This document shows, in pieces, positions 6,522 through 14,369 of a DNA stretch of 20,782 bases. The DNA lies in assembly GCA_024697705.1 (NCBI GenBank), contig JAILFF010000221.1, positions 1 through 20,782 on the forward strand. The letters are read 5' to 3'. The notes beneath the pieces are model-generated. The model saw only the letters and a list, made by a program, of their open reading frames with translations, was not told the DNA's origin and searched no databases. A program made the translations under genes and the position numbers. Positions within the stretch are counted from its first letter, which is position 1, and every line of letters starts with the position of its first letter. Source of the DNA: Ruminococcus sp. Its GTDB lineage: Bacteria; Bacillota; Clostridia; Oscillospirales; Ruminococcaceae.

Positions 6522-9497
6522 TCACTCGTCAAACTTGCAGATGCCGATCAGGAGCACGTCCTCGTCGTCCTCCTTGACAAGAACCGCCCGAAGCGTTACG
6601 GGAACCGACCTGCCGGAAAAAATCAGATGATAATCAATGGAAAATGCGCCCTTTTCAGAGATCTCGTTCAAAACGTTCTCCTTTGTGAAACGTTTAATAA
6701 ACATCGGGATATCATCTTCGGAAATAACATTGTTACTGTTTTTCCTCGCGTCCTCAAACATATCATCGCCTTTGATCGGAAGACCGAAGCCCCTGTAAAT
6801 ATCGTCCAAAGTATATTCGGTATACTCATTCGTCTTCGGAGAAACGGTATAAATGCAGTAATAATCGCCCGAAAGAGCGATCAGCCTGGTGTAGATGCTC
6901 TCATCGCGCCGAGCCTTTTCAAGCATAATGCTCTGCTTCATATAAGAATCCACGTTGCTGACGCCGATTATAAGATGCCCGGGATCGTTCTGCAAACGGT
7001 TCGCTTTCAAATTGACGTAGACAGGCTCACCGTTCATCAGCAGACGATAGGTTAGCGTAAAGCTCCCCTGCTTGTCAAGCTGGCGGACAATATTTTCCTT
7101 GGTGAAAGCATCAATAAACATCGCACGATCGTCGGGATGGAGCTGCGTCAGCGCGTCGTGACGGCTCTTGCTGAAAAAATCTTCCTCATGACGTTTCATC
7201 AGAAGCTCCTCCGCGCCGACTTTGGAGGTATATTCGTAAAAGCTCTCGTTATTAAGATCAACATACAAAAGATGGAAATAATCCGACGCCAAAGCTTTGG
7301 CAATAACGGCGTAGGAGGCTCCGACGCTGTTATCCGATATCGAAAGCACCGCCACGGCAACGGAATAGATGCCGGTAACCGGATTGGTAGCTATCTTTCT
7401 CAAGCAGGAACGAACAAGCGTGCCGTTCGGCAGTGTCTCGTCCATAAACAGCAGACCGTCGTCATTGCCCGCTTTCAGAAGATTCTGAACGAACGGCGAG
7501 TCCATACTCATAGGAGTTTTATTGAAAGAATCTATCCTGTTATTAAAATGAAGCCCGAAATGCCGCAGCATAAAGTCGCGATAGGACTGATTGCTACGTG
7601 CATAGCGTATTTCGGTGCCGTTGGTCTCGATAATCGCCATCGGCAAAGTATTGAAAAAGTTGCTGAACTCGCCCTTTTTCTCCTGCGCGATGACCGAAAG
7701 ATCGTGAAGGTTCACACGCCCGATGGCTTCATAGTACGGAAGTTCTTCGGGATTCTCAAAGCCTATTTGTTCTCCGTTTGAATATCTCTGCAATATCTGT
7801 TCGACGGGTATGGGCTTGCAGAAATAATATCCCTGAAGCTTGGTGCAGCCCGTTTCCTGCAAGAACTGCGCCTGTTCCTCGGTCTCCACGCCCTCGCAGA
7901 TGGTATCAATACCGAGGGACGTCGCCATGTGCAGCTGCTCGGTAAGGATTATCCTGCTTCGTTCGCTCTCATTGAACTGCTGCATAAAGCGCATATCGAA
8001 TTTGATTAGATCGAAACCGATGTTCTGCAATACGTCAAGCGAGGAATAACCGCTTCCGAAATCGTCCATCCATACCGCAAAGCCGAGCTCCTTGAAGCGT
8101 TCGACCTCTGCCCGTATAAACTCGGGTTCGCTGCCGATTACACTTTCGGTGATCTCGATGGTGATAAGTCCGCGGCTTACACCCGAATCGTCCACGCGGC
8201 GGCGTATCTCCTCAACGATATCGCAGCAGTCGAAATCGGAGCGGGAAAGATTCACCGACTGCGGACAAACCTTGAACCCTGCCTTTTCAAATATCTTGAT
8301 CTTTTTCAGAACACATTCGACCACATAAAGATCGAGCTTGTAAATAAGCTTGTGGTCTTCGAGCACGGGAATAAAGTCGCCCGGCGACATGAAGCCCTTG
8401 ACGGGGTCTATCCATCGGGCAAGAGCCTCCTCGTCGCATACCCTGTCGTTCACCGCCCGCACGATGGGCTGATAGTATACCTTAATCCAACGTTCACTGA
8501 TCGCCTTATCAAGATTCGCGATTATGTACTGATGCTTTTCCTCAGCGTTTTTCATGGAAAGATCGTAGTAGCTGAATACGGAGGTGTACTTGCTTTTAAG
8601 CGTATCGCAGGCGTATTTGGCACGGTCGCACGCCATGCTTGCTATAATTCCGTCATACCAGTTCTGATAGATACCGACATGGAGCGGCAGCGAATGGCTG
8701 TTGTTGAGCCCCGCACATTCGGCGAACAGCTTTTCGAGCGTATCCTCCAGACCTTCCGCGGCAGTTATGACCGCGAAATGATCCTGACCCAATCGGCAGC
8801 AGTTTTCGTTCCCGAAATACTGTGCAAGCAGCCGCGCAAATGAGCGCAGAAGAGTGTCGCCTTCGGAAAAGCCGTATTTGTGATTATAATACTTCATTCC
8901 GCTGAAATCCATGAACATCAGCGAAGGCACTCCGCCCTCCTGCCTGATAGCTTCGCGTTTAGAGGTGGAAAGATCAAAGAAATAAGTCATTCCGGGAAGC
9001 CCTGTCAGGTGATCGTAGCTGCTGGCGTAGCCGAGACTCTCCATAAAAATAGCATTTTTCATACCTGCGCGAAGTTTTTCATCGGTGCTGCCGCAAAACT
9101 CGGCAAAATCGAAGCTGCCCTCGTCGGTATACCATATCTGCGCAAGACGAACGCCTGTTTCTGTATAAAAATGCTCTCCCTGCGCGTGTATTATCTTATA
9201 ACCGGAACCGTTTGAATTTTTTGTTCGATAGATAACATTATATTTCCCGCCCTCGGTGGCAAATCTGATGGCAGCTTCCGCGATCTTGGCGGCATCGTCT
9301 TCATGGGTGTCCTTATACATATTATTATTCATATCGTAATAAGCAAGGGATTTGTCTTCATATCCGAAAAGGTCGCAGAAACCCTTTGAAAGCACGATAG
9401 TTACCACCCGTTTATCTATAAACTGATAGATAGCGAATGGCATCAGAGAGTTTTCGATATGAGCCTGTTCGGCTTCGGAGAAGGAGTATTTTTTCAT
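6522..9497 (-). CDS. c-di-GMP phosphodiesterase: degenerate GGDEF, EAL, PAS-like repeats
   Basis: A 991-residue cytoplasmic signalling protein with no transmembrane segment. In order: PAS-like sensor (about 15-125); GGDEF domain (about 162-312) whose signature is GQDHF (237-241), so cyclase activity is unlikely; EAL domain (about 325-570). The EAL keeps every metal and catalytic residue I can place: E357 (EAL), N416, E448, D478-D479 (DDFG), K499, E535, E538, Q555. It should therefore hydrolyse c-di-GMP to pGpG. Another PAS-like segment lies at about 608-720, then two copies of a roughly 120-residue PAS-like module (about 733-850 and 864-988) that also occurs three times in the protein at 15742-19197. 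The start ATG at 9497 follows AAGGTGAT with near-perfect match to the anti-Shine-Dalgarno. The degenerate GGDEF may bind GTP as an allosteric input, as known for some GGDEF-EAL proteins; that is inference here. Confidence 0.93.
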   Translation of the reverse strand: MKKYSFSEAEQAHIENSLMPFAIYQFIDKRVVTIVLSKGFCDLFGYEDKSLAYYDMNNNMYKDTHEDDAAKIAEAAIRFATEGGKYNVIYRTKNSNGSGYKIIHAQGEHFYTETGVRLAQIWYTDEGSFDFAEFCGSTDEKLRAGMKNAIFMESLGYASSYDHLTGLPGMTYFFDLSTSKREAIRQEGGVPSLMFMDFSGMKYYNHKYGFSEGDTLLRSFARLLAQYFGNENCCRLGQDHFAVITAAEGLEDTLEKLFAECAGLNNSHSLPLHVGIYQNWYDGIIASMACDRAKYACDTLKSKYTSVFSYYDLSMKNAEEKHQYIIANLDKAISERWIKVYYQPIVRAVNDRVCDEEALARWIDPVKGFMSPGDFIPVLEDHKLIYKLDLYVVECVLKKIKIFEKAGFKVCPQSVNLSRSDFDCCDIVEEIRRRVDDSGVSRGLITIEITESVIGSEPEFIRAEVERFKELGFAVWMDDFGSGYSSLDVLQNIGFDLIKFDMRFMQQFNESERSRIILTEQLHMATSLGIDTICEGVETEEQAQFLQETGCTKLQGYYFCKPIPVEQILQRYSNGEQIGFENPEELPYYEAIGRVNLHDLSVIAQEKKGEFSNFFNTLPMAIIETNGTEIRYARSNQSYRDFMLRHFGLHFNNRIDSFNKTPMSMDSPFVQNLLKAGNDDGLLFMDETLPNGTLVRSCLRKIATNPVTGIYSVAVAVLSISDNSVGASYAVIAKALASDYFHLLYVDLNNESFYEYTSKVGAEELLMKRHEEDFFSKSRHDALTQLHPDDRAMFIDAFTKENIVRQLDKQGSFTLTYRLLMNGEPVYVNLKANRLQNDPGHLIIGVSNVDSYMKQSIMLEKARRDESIYTRLIALSGDYYCIYTVSPKTNEYTEYTLDDIYRGFGLPIKGDDMFEDARKNSNNVISEDDIPMFIKRFTKENVLNEISEKGAFSIDYHLIFSGRSVPVTLRAVLVKEDDEDVLLIGICKFDE

Positions 9498-9551
9498 TGT
9501 AGATCACCTTGTTTCGATACGGATCCGACCGCAATTTTTCATTCTAATAAT

Positions 9552-9581
9552 ATTATAACACATTTCTGTTCAAAAAGTCAA
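9552..9581 (-). promoter_or_regulatory. sigma-A promoter of the GGDEF/EAL gene
   Basis: On the minus strand TTGACT (9581-9576), an 18-bp spacer, and TATAAT (9557-9552) with an extending TG at 9560-9559. It lies 55 bases upstream of the start codon at 9497, in the divergent region shared with the metallophosphoesterase gene. Confidence 0.75.
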
Positions 9582-9644
9582 CTATCGAAAGTCAAATTTT
9601 TTTAGGAGTACATAAAAAAATTACAGTTCACGCCAAAAATCGCT

Positions 9645-9673
9645 ATCAATCGGAACCGAAAAAATGATATAAT
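9645..9673 (+). promoter_or_regulatory. extended -10 promoter of the metallophosphoesterase gene
   Basis: TGATATAAT (9665-9673) is a perfect extended -10, 38 bases upstream of the start at 9712. The -35 region 17 bp upstream (ATCAAT) is poor, so this promoter probably depends on the TG motif. The rest of 9498-9711 is AT-rich, includes two direct AGTCAA-type repeats near 9577 and 9590, and has no gene. Confidence 0.65.
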
Positions 9674-9711
9674 TATTCAGAATCGAAATATTAGTGTGGA
9701 GATGAACGAAT

Positions 9712-10431
9712 ATGATAATAGTTACCGGAGATATTCACGGAGAATATGATATAGGCAAGCTTAAACAGCGGGCGAAATTCCGCAATATGACAAAGGACGA
9801 TTATCTGATTATCTGCGGAGATTTCGGGCTTGTCTGGGATAACAGCGAAACCGACAAATGGTGGCGGGAATGGCTGGATCAGATGCCCTATACCACGCTT
9901 TTCGTTGACGGCAATCACGAAAATTTCGATCTGCTCTATAAATTTCCCGAGCAAAACTGGCACGGCGGCAGGATACACCGTATCAGCGACAGCATTTTCC
10001 ACCTGATGCGCGGTCAGATATTCGACATTGACGGCAAGACTTTCTTCACTATGGGCGGCGCGGAAAGCCATGACAAGCAATTCCGCAAGGCGGGCGAAAG
10101 CTGGTGGGAAGCAGAACTGCCCTCCGGCGAGGAATACGCCATCGCACGAAGGAACCTTGATTATTGCGGAAATACCGTCGATTACATAATCACTCACTGC
10201 GCCCCGACGAGTATTCAGAAAGAGCTTATCCGAAGAACGTGGGATACGACGTACACCCAAAACGAACTTACGGATTTTCTTGATGATGTAATCCGCACCG
10301 TAACCTTTGACAATTGGTTCTGCGGACACTATCACATTGACGTTACCACCCTCACCGAACCCCGCCTTCGGGTGATGTTCAACGACCTGCTGAAACTGCC
10401 CGACCGAACGGCATTTTACCAACATCTGTAA
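9712..10431 (+). CDS. calcineurin-like metallophosphoesterase
   Basis: A 239-residue cytoplasmic protein with the full set of calcineurin-type metal ligands: GDIHG (D7, H9), GDFG (D37), GNHE (N68, H69), THCAP (H162) and GHYH (H206, H208). These bind two divalent metals and support phosphoester hydrolysis. The segment between the GNHE and THCAP blocks contains GRIHRISDS and MGGAESHDK, common in the Ser/Thr phosphatase/YfcE-like single-domain group. The substrate (phosphoprotein, nucleotide or phosphodiester) cannot be told. The start ATG at 9712 follows GGAG (9698-9701) with a 10-nt spacer. It has its own promoter and the next gene also has one, so it is probably monocistronic; no clear terminator follows. 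Confidence 0.9.
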   Translation: MIIVTGDIHGEYDIGKLKQRAKFRNMTKDDYLIICGDFGLVWDNSETDKWWREWLDQMPYTTLFVDGNHENFDLLYKFPEQNWHGGRIHRISDSIFHLMRGQIFDIDGKTFFTMGGAESHDKQFRKAGESWWEAELPSGEEYAIARRNLDYCGNTVDYIITHCAPTSIQKELIRRTWDTTYTQNELTDFLDDVIRTVTFDNWFCGHYHIDVTTLTEPRLRVMFNDLLKLPDRTAFYQHL

Positions 10432-10472
10432 CAAAGAATTGAAAAATATTTATGAAAAGATAGTGATAAGGG

Positions 10473-10501
10473 TTGATAATCCGACAAAAATTTGATATAA
10501 T
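10473..10501 (+). promoter_or_regulatory. sigma-A promoter of the AI-2E family gene
   Basis: TTGATA (10473-10478), a 17-bp spacer and TATAAT (10496-10501) extended by TG at 10493-10494. It gives a leader of about 70 bases before the start at 10577, which can form only a small hairpin (CCGT/ACGG near 10517-10529). Confidence 0.8.
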
Positions 10502-10576
10502 GTTTTTTAAAGGTACCGTCCGAACGGGCAGTTTGGATAGCATCGCCAAAAACAAATTAATTCGGAGTCGGAGTTT

Positions 10577-11962
10577 ATGAAAAAACACAATAACCCATAT
10601 ATATATGCGGGGCTGACGGCATTGTCGGTAATATTCGTGACAATGCTCATGATATTCATTATTTTCAGATTCAAGGATCTTTCGGAAGGCGTGGCGAAGA
10701 TCACAAAGATACTTCAGCCTGTATTTATAGGCGCCGTTCTTGCCTATCTGCAGACTCCTGTCTGCAACAGGATAGAAACGTTTGCCGAAAGGGTGCTGCC
10801 CGAAAGCAAAAACAAGCAAAAGATATCAAACACTCTCGGAGTGGTACTCAGTTCGCTTCTCACGCTGGCGATCTTCGTCGTGCTGGTATTGCTGATCGTC
10901 CCCGCTACCTACAACAGCATTATCGAACTGATAAAGACCGCGCCAAGTTATGTAACAAATCTTATTAAATGGATAAACGAAACGGAAAAGCTAAAGGACT
11001 ATCCCGACATCCGCCGCTACGTACTCGGGCTTATCGACTCCATAACAAACCGCTTTGAATCCGTAGCCTCGATAATCGACCTTACCAAATCGGACTTTCT
11101 GCCCTCGATACAGTCGGTTCTGAGCAGTCTCGGCAACGGCATATCCGTGGCTTTCTCGGTAATAATAAACATTGTTATCGGATTTATCATCTCTATCTAT
11201 CTGCTCTCCTCGCGGGCGATTTTTTCAAGACAGAGCAAAATGACTCTCTACGCCGTGATGAAACCTAAAGCCGCCGACATGATCTTTGAGGAAGTTAAAT
11301 TTGCTGACAAAATGTTCAGCGGATTCCTTCGCGGTAAAATGGTCGATTCGGCGATAGTCGGCATGATCTGCTTTATTGTGCTGCGGCTGATGGACTTCCC
11401 CGACGCAACGCTTATCAGCGTGATCGTGGGCGTCACAAATATCATACCGGTATTCGGACCTTTCATCGGCGCTATCCCCTCCGCGCTGCTGATATTTGTT
11501 GCCGACCCCAAGAAAACAATTGTTTTTGCTATTTTTATTCTGATCCTCCAGCAGGTGGACGGAAATATCATCGGTCCCAAGTGCATGGGCAGCAATGTGA
11601 ATCTTTCGGCTTTCTGGACGCTCTTTGCGATCCTGTTCTTCGGCGGACTGTGGGGCTTTATCGGAATGTTGGTCGGCGTACCGCTTTTCGCCGTCATCTA
11701 CGATATTCTTAAAAAGCTGATAGTTCATAATCTTAAACGTCACGGCAAGTATGAGCTTATCGCAGGCGGCGGAGGTGGAGAAGCCGCCGCTGCGGAAACG
11801 GTCGTTATCACCTCAGATGACGAAATTGGTGAAAAAGACGAAGAAGAAGCCGGGATCGTCGCGGAAGCAAAAGAAGCAGCGGCAGACTCCGAAAGCAAAA
11901 CGGAGGACGAGCCGAAAGCTGCCGTATCTAACAAAAAGAACAGAAGAAACAGAAAACGATAA
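10577..11962 (+). CDS. AI-2E family (UPF0118) membrane protein
   Basis: A 461-residue polytopic membrane protein of the AI-2E transporter family (PF01594). Hydrophobic segments lie near residues 10-30, 46-60, 88-110, 190-211, 255-272, 277-305, 312-326 and 345-378. Family landmarks are NIIPVFGPFIGAIP (288-301), QQVDGNIIGP (325-334) and GFIGMLVGVPLFAVIYD (360-376). Relatives include E. coli TqsA (AI-2 export) and sodium/proton antiporters, so the substrate is uncertain. Residues from about 396 to 461 form a low-complexity tail: a Gly/Ala run, then acidic Glu/Ala/Asp repeats, then a basic end NKKNRRNRKR. This is unusual for the family and probably cytoplasmic. Start: ATG at 10577 with GGAG at 10564-10567. 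The next gene begins 41 bases downstream without an intervening terminator, suggesting co-transcription. Confidence 0.92.
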   Translation: MKKHNNPYIYAGLTALSVIFVTMLMIFIIFRFKDLSEGVAKITKILQPVFIGAVLAYLQTPVCNRIETFAERVLPESKNKQKISNTLGVVLSSLLTLAIFVVLVLLIVPATYNSIIELIKTAPSYVTNLIKWINETEKLKDYPDIRRYVLGLIDSITNRFESVASIIDLTKSDFLPSIQSVLSSLGNGISVAFSVIINIVIGFIISIYLLSSRAIFSRQSKMTLYAVMKPKAADMIFEEVKFADKMFSGFLRGKMVDSAIVGMICFIVLRLMDFPDATLISVIVGVTNIIPVFGPFIGAIPSALLIFVADPKKTIVFAIFILILQQVDGNIIGPKCMGSNVNLSAFWTLFAILFFGGLWGFIGMLVGVPLFAVIYDILKKLIVHNLKRHGKYELIAGGGGGEAAAAETVVITSDDEIGEKDEEEAGIVAEAKEAAADSESKTEDEPKAAVSNKKNRRNRKR

Positions 11963-12003
11963 CCGATCCGACTGACGGATCCCGGAAGGAAGATCTCTTT
12001 CAG

Positions 12004-13410
12004 ATGAAAAACAAAAATAAGGAACAGTTCAAACGGCTGCTTCATTTTCTTGCCGCATTTATTATCATCGGCTGTTTCACTTATATGTTTTCCAAAGTGT
12101 GGAACCGACAGTACAACGTAGCCATGAAGGAAAGATTTTTCTACTACGGAAATGTGCTGATGGTGCTGACTTACGTCTTCATTTACTCGGTGTGTACCAA
12201 CAGCTTCGGCGGATTCCGTGTGGGCTATCACAAGATACTGAATCTTTACGGCTCACAGGTTTTGGGAATACTGCTGACAAACGCTATAACCTTTATCGAG
12301 ATAAGCCTTGTCAGCCACGGAAGACTCCCGGTGGAACCGATGATAAAGCTGAGCGGCTTGCAGATAATCATTGCGGCGATGTGGTGCTTTCTCTTCACCA
12401 AGTTTTTCGCGAACATCTACCCGCCGCGCAAGCTTCTTATAATCTACGGCAACAAGAGTGCCAAAGAGCTCGCAAAAAAAATGAGCAGCCGCGTTGATAA
12501 GTATATCATCAACGAGGCGATAAGCTGCGACGAGGATATCGAGCTTATAAAGCAACGTATTCTCGATCACGAGGCGGTAATAATAAACGACATCCCGAGC
12601 GAGATGAAAAATCAGCTTATCAAATTCACCTTTGAAAACAACATCAGAACGTATATGAACCCCAAGCTGTCGGATATAATCGTAAGAAGTGCCGACACCT
12701 GCGACCTTTTTGATACTCCCCTTCTGCTAAGCAGAAACGACGGAATGTCTGCGGATCAGGCGTTTCTTAAAAGGCTCGTCGACATTTTTCTCGGAACGCT
12801 GTTTCTGATAATCGCCTCACCTGTCATGATAATCGTAGCGCTTCTGATAAAGCTCTGCGACGGAGGCTCGGTGCTTTACGAGCAGGACAGGCTGACCGAG
12901 AACGGCAAGGTCTTCAAGGTGAAAAAATTCCGCAGCATGATAGTTAACGCCGAAAAGCACGGCGCGATTCTTGCCGACAAAAACGACGACCGTATCACGC
13001 CGATCGGCAAATTCATCAGGCGAACCCGTTTCGACGAGCTCCCGCAGCTGTTTAACGTGATAAAGGGCGATATGTCGCTTGTGGGTCCACGTCCCGAACG
13101 CCCCGAGCTGGCGGCAAAATACGAAAAGAAAATGCCCGAATTCCGATTCAGATTGAAGGTCAAGGCGGGACTTACGGGCTATGCGCAGGTAATGGGAAAA
13201 TACAATACCACTCCCTACGACAAGCTGAAATTCGACCTGATGTATATAGAAAATCAGTCGATACTGCTTGATCTTAAGCTGATACTGATGACCGTCAAGA
13301 TGATTTTCATGCCCGAATCGACAGAAGGCGTGGACGGCGATGTTATTGCCACCGAACGCGAGAACCACAACACGCACTCCCGCGAAGAAGTCGAAAATAT
13401 AATTAAATAA
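12004..13410 (+). CDS. polyprenyl glycosylphosphotransferase (priming sugar transferase)
   Basis: A 468-residue integral membrane enzyme of the bacterial sugar transferase family (WbaP/CpsE type). It transfers a sugar-1-phosphate from a nucleotide sugar to undecaprenyl phosphate, the first step of capsule, exopolysaccharide or glycoprotein glycan synthesis. Four transmembrane helices lie near 12-30, 46-63, 82-103 and 115-136, followed by a Rossmann-like middle region (143-240) and a re-entrant hydrophobic segment (257-285). The catalytic domain has KVKKFRSM (305-312), the DE dyad D344-E345 in RTRFDELPQL, GDMSLVGPRPE (355-365) and KAGLTGYAQVMGKY (387-400). Length and layout are normal for the family. 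A ribosome binding site AAGGA (11986-11990) precedes the ATG at 12004 by 13 nt, longer than usual. No other glycosyltransferase gene is in the window, so the glycan product is unknown. Confidence 0.93.
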   Translation: MKNKNKEQFKRLLHFLAAFIIIGCFTYMFSKVWNRQYNVAMKERFFYYGNVLMVLTYVFIYSVCTNSFGGFRVGYHKILNLYGSQVLGILLTNAITFIEISLVSHGRLPVEPMIKLSGLQIIIAAMWCFLFTKFFANIYPPRKLLIIYGNKSAKELAKKMSSRVDKYIINEAISCDEDIELIKQRILDHEAVIINDIPSEMKNQLIKFTFENNIRTYMNPKLSDIIVRSADTCDLFDTPLLLSRNDGMSADQAFLKRLVDIFLGTLFLIIASPVMIIVALLIKLCDGGSVLYEQDRLTENGKVFKVKKFRSMIVNAEKHGAILADKNDDRITPIGKFIRRTRFDELPQLFNVIKGDMSLVGPRPERPELAAKYEKKMPEFRFRLKVKAGLTGYAQVMGKYNTTPYDKLKFDLMYIENQSILLDLKLILMTVKMIFMPESTEGVDGDVIATERENHNTHSREEVENIIK

Positions 13411-13420
13411 GTTATAAAAG

Positions 13421-13449
13421 CGGTAAGCATACGGAATGTGTGCTTACCG
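13421..13449 (+). terminator. likely terminator after the sugar transferase gene
   Basis: CGGTAAGCA (13421-13429) pairs with TGCTTACCG (13441-13449), and the pairing can continue inwards (TAC with GTG through one wobble). It lies 10 bases after the stop. The downstream tract ATATTTATT is only moderately T-rich, so termination may be partial. Confidence 0.55.
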
Positions 13450-13486
13450 ATATTTATTAAGACCAAAAAAGAACGGATACATAATT

Positions 13487-14308
13487 ATGAACGAATGTAA
13501 AACAAAATACCCTCTGCTGCTCGTTCACGGAATGGGCTTCCGCGACCGAAAACATCTCAATTACTGGGGGCGCATACCGAAAAAGCTGACCGAGCGCGGA
13601 TCCCGTGTTTTCTACGGAAATCAGGACAGCGCAGGCTCGATAGAGAAAAACGCCGAAACGGTTGCCAAAAACCTGAACGAAGCGCTGGAAAAATCGGGTG
13701 CCGAAAAGGTTAACATCATAGCGCACTCAAAAGGCGGACTGGAAGCGCGTTATCTTGCCGCAAACGGCTTTGGCAGCAAGATCGCCTCGATAACAACGAT
13801 GAACACTCCGCATAACGGCTCGCTCACCGTGGACAGGCTGATGCGCTTTCCGAGATTTCTTATCGTATTTACCGCGAAATGCACCGATTTATGGATGAAG
13901 CTTCTCGGCGACAAAGATCCCGACGCGCTCAGCTGTTTTGATATGTTTACCACCGAAGCCGCCGAGCGATTCTCACGCGAAAACCCGATCCCCGATGACA
14001 TCTACTGTCAGAGCTTCGGCTTTAAAATGAAGAACGCACGAAGCGACTTGCTTATGATGATACCCTATCTTATCGTAAAGCGTTATGACGGCGAAAACGA
14101 CGGTCTGCTTTCGGAACGTGCCGTAAGATGGGGAAACTACCGCGGAATGTATACCTCCGTATCGGGCAGGGGTATCTCTCACCCCGACGAGGTCGATATC
14201 AGGAGAATGTGCTTTTCAAGGAAAAATCCCTCAAACGATCACGAGATCGCAGATATTACGCAGTTTTACATTTCGGTCGTTTCGGAGCTTAAGTCCTTGG
14301 GCTATTGA
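13487..14308 (+). CDS. lipase-like alpha/beta hydrolase
   Basis: A 273-residue alpha/beta hydrolase resembling class 2 triacylglycerol lipases and PGAP1-like esterases. The oxyanion region is LLVHGMG (11-17). The nucleophile elbow is AHSKGG (79-84) with Ser81, an A-x-S-x-G variant as in Bacillus LipA. The likely acid is D205 in YDGENDGLLSE, and the likely base is H232 in GRGISHPDEVD. MNTPHNGS (105-112) is the typical post-nucleophile segment of this lipase group. It has no signal peptide, so it probably acts in the cytoplasm or on the inner membrane face. The ATG at 13487 has only a weak upstream AACGGA; an in-frame ATG at 13436 falls inside the preceding terminator hairpin and is rejected. 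It follows the sugar transferase gene by 76 bases. The substrate is not known. Confidence 0.87.
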   Translation: MNECKTKYPLLLVHGMGFRDRKHLNYWGRIPKKLTERGSRVFYGNQDSAGSIEKNAETVAKNLNEALEKSGAEKVNIIAHSKGGLEARYLAANGFGSKIASITTMNTPHNGSLTVDRLMRFPRFLIVFTAKCTDLWMKLLGDKDPDALSCFDMFTTEAAERFSRENPIPDDIYCQSFGFKMKNARSDLLMMIPYLIVKRYDGENDGLLSERAVRWGNYRGMYTSVSGRGISHPDEVDIRRMCFSRKNPSNDHEIADITQFYISVVSELKSLGY

Positions 14309-14369
14309 TCCGGAAAACGAATAATCGGCTGTTCCACGGCATATCATTAACCGGAGGGGGAATGGTCCG

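Noticed and set aside
9577..9595. Two AGTCAA direct repeats in the divergent promoter region
   Set aside because: The first is the -35 box itself and the second is 14 bp away; two six-base matches in A/T-rich DNA are not enough to call an operator.
11965..11981. GATCCG/CGGATC hairpin between the AI-2E and sugar transferase genes
   Set aside because: Six bp with no T-tract and directly before a ribosome binding site; too weak to call a terminator.
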